This document shows, in pieces, positions 8,511 to 17,098 of a stretch of DNA of 64,000 nt. The DNA is from Pelomonas saccharophila_A (GTDB taxonomy: Bacteria > Pseudomonadota > Gammaproteobacteria > Burkholderiales > Burkholderiaceae_C), in assembly GCF_031458095.1 (NCBI RefSeq), contig NZ_JAVDXU010000003.1, forward strand, positions 310,001 to 374,000, read 5' to 3'. A model generated the notes under the pieces. It had not been told where the DNA came from, ran no database searches, and saw nothing but the letters and a program-made list of their open reading frames with translations. Numbering within the stretch: position 1 is the stretch's first letter; the number at the start of each line of letters is the position of its first letter. The position numbers were made by a program, and so were the translations under genes.

Positions 8511-10430
8511 TCACCCCCTCCAGTTCGTCACCCACGGCCCCGTCAACCCATCCAGCTCACAGTCCCACAACGCCTGCGCATCCATCTCGTCCACGACGCC
8601 CTCGCCATAGACCTTCAGCGCCAGGCTGCGCAGCATGATGACCATGCCGCGCACAAACGCCGCACGGCCTGCCTCGCCGGCCACGCCGAGCAGCACCGAG
8701 GCGTCCAGCTTCACATAGTCCAGCCCGGCCTGATAAAGCTTCTCGACCTGCGCCAACCCGGCGCCGGCGTGCTCCAACCCGAGCTTGACGCCCAGCGGCC
8801 TCAGCTGACGACCGAACTCCAGCAGCCGCTCGAAATGCTCGGTCGCCGCCGCCTCGGCCAGGTCCAGCAGCAGCGAGCGCGCCGCCTGCGGCCACTGCGC
8901 CAGCAGCTCGCGCAGCTGAGGCAGGAAGGCCGCATCGGCCAGCGACACCGGTGCCACATTGATGCAGCGGGCCTTGCCATCTGCCGCAATGGCCTTCAGG
9001 GCCAGGCCCACGGCCAGCAGGTCGACCTGGGCCGTCATGCGCGCCCGCACTGCCAAGGGCAACCAGGCCGTCGCCGGCTCGAACCCGGCATCGAGCTGCA
9101 ACTGCAGCGGGCATTCAAGATGCAGCACGCGGCCGCCCCGGTCCCGCACCGGGAACTCGACCAGGCGACCCCGCTGCTGGTTGACGGCCTCTTGCAACTG
9201 GGCTCGCCACAGGCTCTCGCCCTGTTCGCGGCCAATGCCGGGGTCGGCCACGACCTCGACCACGAAGCCCCCGCGGGCCTCGCTCTGATGCTCGGCGCGA
9301 GCCAGCGCAGCATCCGCCTCGCCCAGCCAGACGCTGCTGGGCCTTTCACGCGGCAGCTCGATGGCACCCAGGGCCACCTGCACGCCCGGCCCGAAGGCCG
9401 GCAGGCTGGCGCGCAATGCATCAGCCAGCGCATGCGCCGTCTCGGCGGCCACACCTTCGGCGGGCAACCACAGGGCGAAATCGCCACCATTGAGCCGGCC
9501 CACGCGACAGCCGGCCACCGATTCCGGATAGGCCTGCAGGGCCGACACGACGGTCAGCAGCACATCATCAACGGCGCCTCGGCCCAGCCGGGAGTTCAGG
9601 CCGGACAGGTCACGCAGGCGCACGAGGACGAGGCCGGCGATGGCCGGGCCATCGTCGCGGCGCAGGGCGGCGTCCAGTTCGGCCATGAAATGCTTGCGCG
9701 CGGACACACCCGTCAGCGGGTCGTGGTGGACCTGCTCGCGCAGCACCAGCAGCTGGCCGGCCTGGGCCTCGAAGAGGTCGCGCACGCGCTGCACCATGGC
9801 ATTCATGGCGCGGGTCAGACGCTGCAACTCGGGCACGCGCGGCTCCACGACCTGGCCATAGCTGCCGGCCAGCACGCCCTCGGCCTGGGCCACGGCCGCA
9901 TCCAGCGGGCGGCGGATGCGCCTCAGGCCCGCCCAGGCGATGACGGCGGCGACGATACCGACGACGAGCAGCCAGGCCAGCAGGCGGCGCGAAGCCAGCC
10001 ACAGTGTGTCATGGGCATAGCTGGAATGGCTCTTCAGCTCGACGGCGCCGATGGCGTTCCAGCCATTGGACAGCTGGGCCACGCCGGGCGCGGCCTCAAT
10101 GGGCAACAGATTGCGAAACCAGGACGGCGCCTGGCCCGGGCGCGGCGCCTCGGCGCGCTCGAACAGGGTCTCGCCCTTGGCGCTGCGCCAGCGCACGAAC
10201 TCGTAGGCGCCGGTGTCGAACTGGGCCGACACCAGCAGCTTGATCAGCTCACGGTCGCCCTGCTGCTGGGACAGGGCCAGGGCCAGGGCCTGGGCGTTGT
10301 CGGCGTTCTTGAGCTCGAGCTGGGTGCGCATCAGCTGGCGCGCGGAGACCATGGACAGGCCGACCGCGCCCACCAGCGCGGCCAGCACCACGCCGAGCAC
10401 GAGCCAGGCGATCTGCCGCATCAACGACAT
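8511..10430 (-). CDS. lapD: LapD-type c-di-GMP receptor (degenerate GGDEF-EAL)
   Basis: Inner-membrane receptor that binds cytoplasmic c-di-GMP and then sequesters the periplasmic protease LapG, keeping a large adhesin on the surface. The 639 residues show TM1 (about 8-28), a periplasmic LapD/MoxY-type domain with FDTGAYEFVRW (71-81), TM2 (about 151-170), a HAMP segment, a GGDEF domain degraded to NGGDF (314-318), and an EAL domain with ECP in place of EAL and EHAGAG in place of DDFGTG. Loss of catalytic residues fits a receptor rather than an enzyme. GGAGA precedes the ATG by 9 nt. The gene begins 13 nt after lapG. No LapA-like adhesin or its type I secretion system is in the window. Confidence 0.93.
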   Translation of the reverse strand: MSLMRQIAWLVLGVVLAALVGAVGLSMVSARQLMRTQLELKNADNAQALALALSQQQGDRELIKLLVSAQFDTGAYEFVRWRSAKGETLFERAEAPRPGQAPSWFRNLLPIEAAPGVAQLSNGWNAIGAVELKSHSSYAHDTLWLASRRLLAWLLVVGIVAAVIAWAGLRRIRRPLDAAVAQAEGVLAGSYGQVVEPRVPELQRLTRAMNAMVQRVRDLFEAQAGQLLVLREQVHHDPLTGVSARKHFMAELDAALRRDDGPAIAGLVLVRLRDLSGLNSRLGRGAVDDVLLTVVSALQAYPESVAGCRVGRLNGGDFALWLPAEGVAAETAHALADALRASLPAFGPGVQVALGAIELPRERPSSVWLGEADAALARAEHQSEARGGFVVEVVADPGIGREQGESLWRAQLQEAVNQQRGRLVEFPVRDRGGRVLHLECPLQLQLDAGFEPATAWLPLAVRARMTAQVDLLAVGLALKAIAADGKARCINVAPVSLADAAFLPQLRELLAQWPQAARSLLLDLAEAAATEHFERLLEFGRQLRPLGVKLGLEHAGAGLAQVEKLYQAGLDYVKLDASVLLGVAGEAGRAAFVRGMVIMLRSLALKVYGEGVVDEMDAQALWDCELDGLTGPWVTNWRG

Positions 10431-10443
10431 GTCTCAGTCTCCA

Positions 10444-11118
10444 TCATAAAAAGCCTTCCGCCCTGACCTTGGCCACCAGCTCGCGCCACAGCGACAGGCG
10501 CGCCAGCGGGTCACCCGCCGTCACCTGGCCCACGCCCTGCCACAGGCCTTCGGTATTGAAGCTGAACACCGGCGTCAGGTCGGTGCGCTGCGACGCGGGC
10601 AACACCTCGGGACGCAGGTTGTCCAGGATCAGCGGCTCGGCGTCCGGTTGGGCATAGTAGGCCAGCACCATATGCGCCAGCGACTGGCCCTGCAGCCGCG
10701 CCCGCACATAGACCATGCGCAGCTTGGCCGTCGGCACGCCGGTGGCGGCCAGGCTGAAGTATTTGGCGATGGCGTAGTCCTCGCAGTCGCCGGCGCGCTT
10801 TTCCAGGCTTTCCAGCGGCGCGGCCCAGTAGTCAGGCACCCCCCAGGTGACGGCATCGTCCCTGAAGGCGAGGCGGCGATTGAAGAAGTCGTTGATGTCC
10901 TTGAGACGCTGCAGCTCCTCGCCGGCGCCGCTGCGGTCGATCTGCTTCACCAGGGCCTGGGCCTGCTCGACGACGCGGGGCCCGCGAGCCGCGGCGGCTT
11001 CCAGCACGCGCGCCGCGTCGTAGGCTGCCATCGCCAACACCGGCCCCAGCACCAGGACGACCAGCCACCACCGGCTCGGGCGGAGAGCAAAAGCGACGCG
11101 AGGCGTGGAAGTGGGCAA
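10444..11118 (-). CDS. lapG: LapG periplasmic cysteine protease (transglutaminase-like)
   Basis: Calcium-dependent periplasmic protease that releases LapA-type adhesins by cutting their N-terminus when LapD is not bound to c-di-GMP. The 224-residue protein has an N-terminal hydrophobic segment (about 17-32) for export, and a papain-like triad at Cys112 (GDCEDYAIAKY), His149 (SLAHMVLAYY) and Asp166 (LILDNL). The spacing between the three residues equals that of Pseudomonas fluorescens LapG (135/172/189). It is the first gene of a lapG-lapD operon with 13 nt between genes. The target adhesin must be encoded elsewhere. Confidence 0.95.
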   Translation of the reverse strand: MPTSTPRVAFALRPSRWWLVVLVLGPVLAMAAYDAARVLEAAAARGPRVVEQAQALVKQIDRSGAGEELQRLKDINDFFNRRLAFRDDAVTWGVPDYWAAPLESLEKRAGDCEDYAIAKYFSLAATGVPTAKLRMVYVRARLQGQSLAHMVLAYYAQPDAEPLILDNLRPEVLPASQRTDLTPVFSFNTEGLWQGVGQVTAGDPLARLSLWRELVAKVRAEGFL

Positions 11119-11284
11119 GATTGACGGCGGGCAGCGGTTGAATTCACTGTACCCGGCCGGCGCGGGCCTCCAGCACCTCTAAGATTTTTGAGGGTCCTTC
11201 GCGCGTGAACTCATGACGCGCAGGAGCCTGGACACTCCGACCATTCCCATTGGCAAGAGACAACGCGCCAAGAACCTAGTCGCT

Positions 11285-12181
11285 ATGCAGAACCCGGCAC
11301 CTTCCCACGCCCCGCGCGAGCGCACGCAGCAGATTCGCGACGACATCGACCAGTCGCGCCGCCGCGGCCCCCTGCAGCACATCCAGATCCCGCCCTGCCC
11401 CGAGCTGCTGGCCCAGCTGCAGCAGGCCATGAGCCAGCCCGAGCCCGACCTCAACCTGGTCTCGCGCATTGCCTCCAGCGACGTGGCCATGGCCGCCACG
11501 CTGCTGCGCATCGCCAATGGCCCGCTGTTCAAGCCCGTCGGCCTGCCCTGCACCACCGTCGGTCAGGCCATGACGCGCATCGGCCTGCGCGAAAGCGTGG
11601 CCGTCATGACCGGCTTCCTGGCCCAGCACGCCATCCCCGTCAACGCGCCGCAGCTGGCGCGCTTCTGGGAGCGCAGCACCAAGCGCGCCATCGCCATGGC
11701 CGTCATCGCCCAGCAGCTGCCGGGGCTGTCGGCCGACCTGGCCCACAGCTTCGGCCTCTTCCTGCATGTGGGCATGCCGGTGCTGATGCAGAGCGTGCGT
11801 GGCTACGCGGCCACCATGGTGGAGGCCGGTGCGCGCATCGACCGGCCCTATATCGCCACCGAGAACGCCAATCACAAGACCGACCATGCCGTCGTCGGCG
11901 CCCTGGTGGTGCGGGTCTGGAATCTGCCAGCGCCGCTGATGTCGGCCATCCGCCTGCATCACGACTTCGGCGCCCTGGGCCACGACGGCATCGAGCCCGA
12001 GATCCACACGCTGATCGCCGCCGGCCTGATCGCCGAGCATCTGATGCGCCGCCACGAGGGCCTGCCCGAGGATGCCGACTGGGCCGGCCACCACCAAGCG
12101 GCCATGGACTGGCTGCACATCGGCTGGGACGAGCTGGCCCAGTGGGAAGAAGCCATCACGGCCCAGTTTGATGCGGCTTGA
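11285..12181 (+). CDS. HDOD domain protein
   Basis: The 298-residue product has an HDOD domain from about residue 35 to 240, with PPCPELLAQL at its start, DLNLVSRIASSDVAMAATLLRIANG and IGLRESVAVMTGF. HDOD proteins are HD-GYP relatives without the metal-binding catalytic residues and usually act as scaffolds in signalling, often with c-di-GMP or stress networks. The start is uncertain: an in-frame ATG at 11213 would add 24 basic residues, and neither start has a good ribosome binding site. The end overlaps the next gene by 11 nt, so the two are probably translated together. It diverges from lapG. Confidence 0.85.
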   Translation: MQNPAPSHAPRERTQQIRDDIDQSRRRGPLQHIQIPPCPELLAQLQQAMSQPEPDLNLVSRIASSDVAMAATLLRIANGPLFKPVGLPCTTVGQAMTRIGLRESVAVMTGFLAQHAIPVNAPQLARFWERSTKRAIAMAVIAQQLPGLSADLAHSFGLFLHVGMPVLMQSVRGYAATMVEAGARIDRPYIATENANHKTDHAVVGALVVRVWNLPAPLMSAIRLHHDFGALGHDGIEPEIHTLIAAGLIAEHLMRRHEGLPEDADWAGHHQAAMDWLHIGWDELAQWEEAITAQFDAA

Positions 12182-12743
12182 GCTCCCGCGGCTGCGCGTC
12201 GTCGTCCTCGCCGCCATGGTGGCGGGGGCGCTGGCCACGGTCGGCTGGTGGGCCTTCGGCCCCGCTGGCGTCGCCGTCGAGCTGACCCAGCGCAGCTGGC
12301 GCATGGAAATCATCGTCGAGCGCCTGCGCTTGGAGAGCGGCTCGGACTGGTGCGATGAACTGCCCGAAGGCGCCTTCGACATCAGCCGACGCACCATCGT
12401 CGACCCGACAGGAAAGCGTACCGAACCCAGCGAACATTGCCGCTACAGCCTGCTGGCGTGGCGGCGCAGCTGGATCGTCAAGAGCGAGGGCGGGCCGGAC
12501 GACCGCCCCGACTGGCCGCGCCCGCCACTGCGCATCGCCCCGCCCGGCCAGCCCGGCAGCGAGCGCCTGGGCAAGCGCGAGGCCTATTTCGAGATCGAGC
12601 TGCGCGACTGGGAGAACCACGCCTGGGTCTGCCGCCTCGACCCCGAGCATTGGAAGCAGCTGCGCGTGGGCATGCGCTTTCGCATACCCGTGGACCGTTT
12701 CGGCACGGCCAACTGCCCGGCGATGTATGCGTCCAGGCTCTAG
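12171..12743 (+). CDS. Hypothetical membrane-anchored protein
   Basis: A 190-residue protein of unknown function. One N-terminal membrane segment (about residues 9-29, VVVLAAMVAGALATVGWWAFG) is followed by a soluble part, probably periplasmic, rich in Trp and Arg (WRMEIIVERL, LLAWRRSWIVKS, YFEIELRDWENHAWVCRLD), with four Cys in the soluble part that might form disulphides. It starts inside the HDOD gene (overlap 11 nt). Its TAG stop shares a CTAG tetranucleotide with the stop of the convergent small membrane gene. Confidence 0.7.
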   Translation: MRLELPRLRVVVLAAMVAGALATVGWWAFGPAGVAVELTQRSWRMEIIVERLRLESGSDWCDELPEGAFDISRRTIVDPTGKRTEPSEHCRYSLLAWRRSWIVKSEGGPDDRPDWPRPPLRIAPPGQPGSERLGKREAYFEIELRDWENHAWVCRLDPEHWKQLRVGMRFRIPVDRFGTANCPAMYASRL

Positions 12744-12961
12744 TGGAACAACTGCCAGGCCGCCACGACGACGTGGCCCCAGAGCGTCAGGTTGAAGACC
12801 AGCAGCGTGAAGGCGCGCAGGAAATTCCACAGCTTGCGCGCGCGGTCGAGGGCTTCGTCGGCGCCGGTGAAGACGTAGACGCCCATGTAGAAAGCCGAGG
12901 GCAGCAGGGTCGCGGCCATGATCAGCGCCATGAGCCAGTAGAAAAAGGTCATGGCGAGCAT
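12740..12961 (-). CDS. Small two-helix membrane protein
   Basis: A 73-residue hydrophobic protein with two membrane segments (about 5-30 and 48-70) joined by a charged loop DEALDRARKLW. Function unknown. A start at 12952 is equally possible; neither has a clear Shine-Dalgarno sequence. The TAG stop at 12740-12742 overlaps the opposite-strand TAG of the preceding gene within a single CTAG. Confidence 0.6.
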   Translation of the reverse strand: MLAMTFFYWLMALIMAATLLPSAFYMGVYVFTGADEALDRARKLWNFLRAFTLLVFNLTLWGHVVVAAWQLFH

Positions 12962-13036
12962 TGTCGCGACGCCGCGCGAGCCCCGATCCCGGCATTAGCC
13001 CGAGGCCTTGCCTGATTCAGGGCCGGGTCTTGCGCC

Positions 13037-14143
13037 TCAGCCCGCCTTGGCCGCCTTCCAGCGCTTCAGGATCTCGGCCTCCTGCTCGGGCGTGAAGGCC
13101 ATGCGGGTGCGGCCCTTCTCTTCCTTCAGCTGGCCCTGATACCAGGCCAGGGTGTCGCCCACCGTCTGCTCGACGGGGCGAAAGCGCAGGCCGGCCTTCA
13201 CGGCGCGGCCGTTCTGCCAGGTGTGGAAGCCCTTGCTGTCGCCGACATAGGGCGCCCAGATCGGGAAGCCGATGTCCTCCTGCTTGGCGACGAACTCACC
13301 GGGGATCCAGGTGATCGTGCCGGCCGCGGGCGTGGCCTTCTGGCAGGCCGTGATGACGCGGCCCCAGTTCATCGGCTTGTCGGGGCCCAGGGCATTGAAC
13401 TTGCCCATGGTGCGGTTCTCCACCATCAGCACCAGCCATTCGGCCAGGTCGCGCACATCGATGAGCTGCAGCGGATCGGTCGGCGCGCCGGGCACGGCGA
13501 TCTCGCCGCCCTTGTCGAAGCGGGCCGGCCAGTAGGTGAAGCGGCCGGTCGGGTCATCGGGCCCGACGATGAAGCCGGGGCGCACGACGGTGGTGCGGCC
13601 GGGCAGCGCGGCTTCGGCGGCAGCCTCGCAGGCGGCCTTGAGCCCGCCGTAGTTCTCGAAGTTCTTGCCCATCTCTTCAACCTTGGGGTCGGCGAGCACG
13701 GCCAGCGGCGTGTCCTCGTCGCCGCCTATGGGGCTGGGCTCCTTGTAGCAGCTGATGCTGGAGATGTAGATGTACTGCTTGACGCGCGGCGCCAGCAGCT
13801 GGGCCGAGGCGCCCACCATGCGCGGGTAATAGCCCGAGTCGTCGATGACGGCATCCCACTCGCCCGTCTCCAGCGACTTGATGCCCTCGCCCTTCAGCGG
13901 GTCGCGGTCGCCCTGGCGCTTCTCGATATGGGGGAAGAGGCCGGGGCGCGTCTTGCCGCGGTTGAAGAGGGTCAGCACGTGGCCACGCTTCTCGGCCGCC
14001 TCGACGATGGCCGGGCCGAGAAAGCCCGTGCCGCCGAGGATGAGGATGCGCTTGGGCGCGGGTGCGGCCGCCGCGAAGGCGGCGCCGGGCAGCAGGGTGG
14101 TGCTCATCTGCAGGACCTGTCGGCGTGAAACGGTGATCTTCAT
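13037..14143 (-). CDS. NAD-dependent epimerase/dehydratase with Tat-like signal
   Basis: Extended short-chain dehydrogenase/reductase of 368 residues. An N-terminal SRRQVLQ motif and hydrophobic stretch (1-27) look like a Tat signal, so a folded, cofactor-loaded enzyme may be exported. The Rossmann motif GGTGFLG sits at 37-43, and a YGGLK (YxxxK) catalytic motif follows a YISSISCYKE strand. Substrate unknown; nucleotide-sugar or related epimerisation/reduction is the family norm. AGGAGA precedes the ATG. The ATG overlaps the stop of the upstream transporter gene (ATGA), so translation is coupled. An in-frame open stretch upstream to 14488 is only the shadow of that gene. Confidence 0.85.
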   Translation of the reverse strand: MKITVSRRQVLQMSTTLLPGAAFAAAAPAPKRILILGGTGFLGPAIVEAAEKRGHVLTLFNRGKTRPGLFPHIEKRQGDRDPLKGEGIKSLETGEWDAVIDDSGYYPRMVGASAQLLAPRVKQYIYISSISCYKEPSPIGGDEDTPLAVLADPKVEEMGKNFENYGGLKAACEAAAEAALPGRTTVVRPGFIVGPDDPTGRFTYWPARFDKGGEIAVPGAPTDPLQLIDVRDLAEWLVLMVENRTMGKFNALGPDKPMNWGRVITACQKATPAAGTITWIPGEFVAKQEDIGFPIWAPYVGDSKGFHTWQNGRAVKAGLRFRPVEQTVGDTLAWYQGQLKEEKGRTRMAFTPEQEAEILKRWKAAKAG

Positions 14144-15462
14144 GTGAGAGTCTCCTTGTGATGGAAGGGCAGCGCAGCGGCGTCGGCATGCTCGCGATGG
14201 CGGCGGTTGACGAGGCGTCCCAGCCAGCCCGCGACGGCAACCCAGGCGCCGGCACAGCCCAGGGCGGCGAGCGAGACGGGCACGAGCAGGGCGCCGAACA
14301 CGGTCGGCGCCCACACGCCGAGGAAATCGCCGCCGCGAAAGACGAAGGTGTCGATGAAGGCCTTGGACTTGTAGCGCTCCTCCGGCCCCAGCGGGATGTA
14401 GAGGATCTCGCGCGCCGGCCGGTCGACCGCGTAATGGATGCCACGTCGCAGCACCTGCACCAGGGCCAGCGCCAGGAAGCTGGGCCACAGCGCCAGCGCG
14501 CCGAAACCGACGGTGGTCAGCAGCGGCAGCACCAGCAGCACGCCCGATACGCCGATGCCACGCAGCAGTCGGCTCGTCAGCAGCAGCTGCACGGTCAACG
14601 TCAGCACATTGGTCCAGAAGTCCAGCTTGGCAAAGGCCGCCGTGCGCTCGGCGGGGCTGGCAAAGCTCCTGGCCACGATGTCGCCCTGCATCAGGTAGAG
14701 GAAGGTGGAGGCGACCGTGAACAGCAGCATGTAGGCGCAGATCAGCTGCAGATAGCGCGAGCCTGCAATGGCCAGCACGCCGGCCTTGAAGTCAGGCCCC
14801 GGCTCGCGCGCCTGCTGGGCTTCGCCCGCCGACAGCCCGAAGTGGGCGGCCAGGCGCAGCATGAAGAACACCGCCAGCTCCAGGCCCAGCACGGCCAGCA
14901 GCATCAGGCCGGCGACCGACACCTTGAAGCCCCAGCTGCCGCTGCTGGCCACTTCCGTCACCGCGGCGCCGACGACGGCGCCCAGCGTGCCGCCCATGGA
15001 GATCATGCCGAACAGGCGCTTGCCCTGGTCCTCGCTGAAGACATCGGCCATCAGGCTCCAGAACACAGACACGACGAAGAGATTGAAGACGCTCAGCCAC
15101 ACATAGAAGGCATAGCCGAGCAGGCTGCCGCCGTGGCCGGGCAGCGTGTGGAAGAGAGCGGCAAACACCAGCAGATTGGCGGCGAAGAAATGCGCCACCC
15201 ACGGGATGAAGCGCTTGCGCGGCAGGCGCGACACCAGGGCCGCGTAGATGGGGTTGACGACGAGCATGACGACCAGGGTCGTCGTCATCAGCCAGGGCAA
15301 CCAGTCGGCCCCGCGCGCAATGCCCATGGCCTCGCGCACGGGGCGCAGCAGGTAGAGGCTGAGCAGCAGGAAGAAGAAGTAGGCCGCCGCACACAGCAGG
15401 GCGCGGCCTTCGCCGGGGCGCAGCAGCACCAGGCTTTGCAATCTCGAGATCAGGGCCGTCAT
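14140..15462 (-). CDS. MFS / ATP:ADP-translocase-like transporter
   Basis: A 440-residue polytopic membrane protein with about 11-12 hydrophobic helices. The opening LLRPGEGRALLCAAAYFFFLLLSLYLLRPVRE and the VFWSLMADVFSEDQGKRLFGMISMGGTLGA loop resemble a bacterial family often labelled MFS or NTP/NDP exchange transporter. Transport of nucleotides has not generally been shown for free-living relatives, so the substrate is open. It is the first gene of a two-gene unit; its TGA overlaps the ATG of the Tat-type epimerase, hinting that the carrier and the exported enzyme work on related molecules. The 258 nt upstream to 15720 hold no gene I can see. Confidence 0.82.
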   Translation of the reverse strand: MTALISRLQSLVLLRPGEGRALLCAAAYFFFLLLSLYLLRPVREAMGIARGADWLPWLMTTTLVVMLVVNPIYAALVSRLPRKRFIPWVAHFFAANLLVFAALFHTLPGHGGSLLGYAFYVWLSVFNLFVVSVFWSLMADVFSEDQGKRLFGMISMGGTLGAVVGAAVTEVASSGSWGFKVSVAGLMLLAVLGLELAVFFMLRLAAHFGLSAGEAQQAREPGPDFKAGVLAIAGSRYLQLICAYMLLFTVASTFLYLMQGDIVARSFASPAERTAAFAKLDFWTNVLTLTVQLLLTSRLLRGIGVSGVLLVLPLLTTVGFGALALWPSFLALALVQVLRRGIHYAVDRPAREILYIPLGPEERYKSKAFIDTFVFRGGDFLGVWAPTVFGALLVPVSLAALGCAGAWVAVAGWLGRLVNRRHREHADAAALPFHHKETLT

Positions 15463-15720
15463 GCCGCGATTTGCGCACCGGCTGTTGACTGCTGCGATTC
15501 GTCACGGCGGGTAATCCCGACGCACCGCGGCAAAACCGCCGGAGTGTCGAAAGCAACAGGCGGCAAAAGGGACTCCCCGAAGCCATGCCAGGCGACTCCA
15601 CGCTGGCGCATTTGCTTACTCGCTTGCAGGAATCCGTCTCGCCTGCCGTTCCAGCGGATCGGGGTCAACCTGAAGGCGGCGCACGGCATTGAAAAGGCCC
15701 CTCGGCTACCCGTTCCCGCC

Positions 15721-17070
15721 ATGTCACTCAAATCCACCCTCGCTCCATTGGCCGCCGCACTCGTGGCGGCCTTGCTGGCCGGCTGCGCGCAACCGCACCT
15801 CGTCGCCGTTCGCGCCGACGTCGGCATGAACGCTCCGGCGCCCGCATGGACAGCCCCGCCACCGCAGCCTGCGATCAGCGTCTACATCGAGCCCCCGCTG
15901 GTCCAGCCGGCCCCCGTACTGGTGGACGTGGCACCGCCACCGATGCTGGTCGAGGCGCCGCCGCCACAGCCCATGGCCGAGGCCGTCTGGGTGGGTGGCT
16001 ACTGGGGCTGGCAAGGCCGGTGGGTGTGGTGCGCCGGCCGCTGGCTGCCGCCGCCGCAGCCGGGCTACCACTGGACCCAGCCCTACTACGAACACCGTGA
16101 CGACGCGGTGGTCTTCGTCGCCGGCCACTGGGCCGCAGCGGGCGTGAACTTCACGCCGCCAGCGCCGGGGCTGCACCTGTCGCTGCAGGTCTCGATCGGC
16201 GGCGGCGACCGGCCCGTCGGCCCGCCCGGAGTGTTCGTGCCGCCGCCTCCCGGCTCGCGCCCGGGCCTGGTCATCCCCGCCCCCATCGGCACGCCGCCCG
16301 CCGTGGTCGTCAGCGCGCCGCCGGTCGTCCATGTGGGCATGCGCGTCACGAACAACATCACCCGCAATACGACGACGGTCAACAACATCAGCAATGTCAC
16401 GAACATCACCAACGTGACGAACGTGACCGTGGTGGCCCCGCCGACCGCGACGGCCAACGGCAAGGCCTTCCAGACCAATGTGCCGGCACAGGCCCACCTT
16501 GCGGCCGCGCTGCCGGCCCAGGTGCATGCCCAGGCACCGCGACCGGCCAGCCTGACCCCGGTGGCCAGCTTCAGCGCCGGTCATCCGCCGCCGGCCTTGC
16601 CTGCGGCACAACCCGTTCGCCTGGAGGCTGCTCAGCACGCCGCAACGCCCGAGCCGCATGCAATGCCCCCGCAGCCAAAGGCCGTCCAGGGCGCGGATTT
16701 TGCCCAGCCGGCCGCCGCTTCGCCCCGCGCGGCAGCAGAGACGCCGCACGCCATGCCCGCGTTCGAGCCTCCGCGCCCGAGACCTCAGGAGGATAGGCCG
16801 CCGGAGCCCCCTCACCCGCAGCAGCCCAGGCCGAAGGACCTGCATCAGCAGTCGCCGCACCCGGAGCCGGCGCGCGAGACCTTCAGGGACGAGGCGGCAC
16901 GTTCGCAGCACCACGATGCGCCTGCGGCGCCGCCTCACCCGCCACAGGCCAAGCCACCGGCCAAGGCGGCTCCCCATCCGGAAGGCCGCCACGACGAAGA
17001 CCGCGGCGAACACAAGCCGCATCGCAAGGACGAGGAGCGCCGCGAGTCCCGCAGCGAGGAAGCGCGCTGA
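15721..17070 (+). CDS. WXXGXW-repeat lipoprotein with Asn/Thr-rich and Pro-rich regions
   Basis: A 449-residue envelope protein with a lipoprotein signal (LVAALLAGC, lipidated Cys at about 22). A central YWGWQGRWVWCAGRW segment and a following GHWAAAG fit the YXWGXW/WXXGXW repeat family of unknown function. Residues about 202-240 form a low-complexity Asn/Thr/Val run (NNITRNTTTVNNISNVTN and on) that could form a beta-solenoid or amyloid-like strand. The last 150 residues are Pro-, His- and charge-rich and probably disordered, ending in a KDEERRESRSEEAR tail. The ATG at 15721 is chosen because it starts the lipoprotein signal; the same frame stays open far upstream by chance. Confidence 0.8.
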   Translation: MSLKSTLAPLAAALVAALLAGCAQPHLVAVRADVGMNAPAPAWTAPPPQPAISVYIEPPLVQPAPVLVDVAPPPMLVEAPPPQPMAEAVWVGGYWGWQGRWVWCAGRWLPPPQPGYHWTQPYYEHRDDAVVFVAGHWAAAGVNFTPPAPGLHLSLQVSIGGGDRPVGPPGVFVPPPPGSRPGLVIPAPIGTPPAVVVSAPPVVHVGMRVTNNITRNTTTVNNISNVTNITNVTNVTVVAPPTATANGKAFQTNVPAQAHLAAALPAQVHAQAPRPASLTPVASFSAGHPPPALPAAQPVRLEAAQHAATPEPHAMPPQPKAVQGADFAQPAAASPRAAAETPHAMPAFEPPRPRPQEDRPPEPPHPQQPRPKDLHQQSPHPEPARETFRDEAARSQHHDAPAAPPHPPQAKPPAKAAPHPEGRHDEDRGEHKPHRKDEERRESRSEEAR

Positions 17071-17098
17071 AAGACAAAGGCCCGCCGCCGGATCACCA

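Noticed and set aside
15463..15720. Possible riboswitch in the gap before the WXXGXW lipoprotein gene
   Set aside because: Some complementary GGAGT/GACTCC pieces are present, but they match no riboswitch consensus I know and the neighbouring genes suggest no metabolite.
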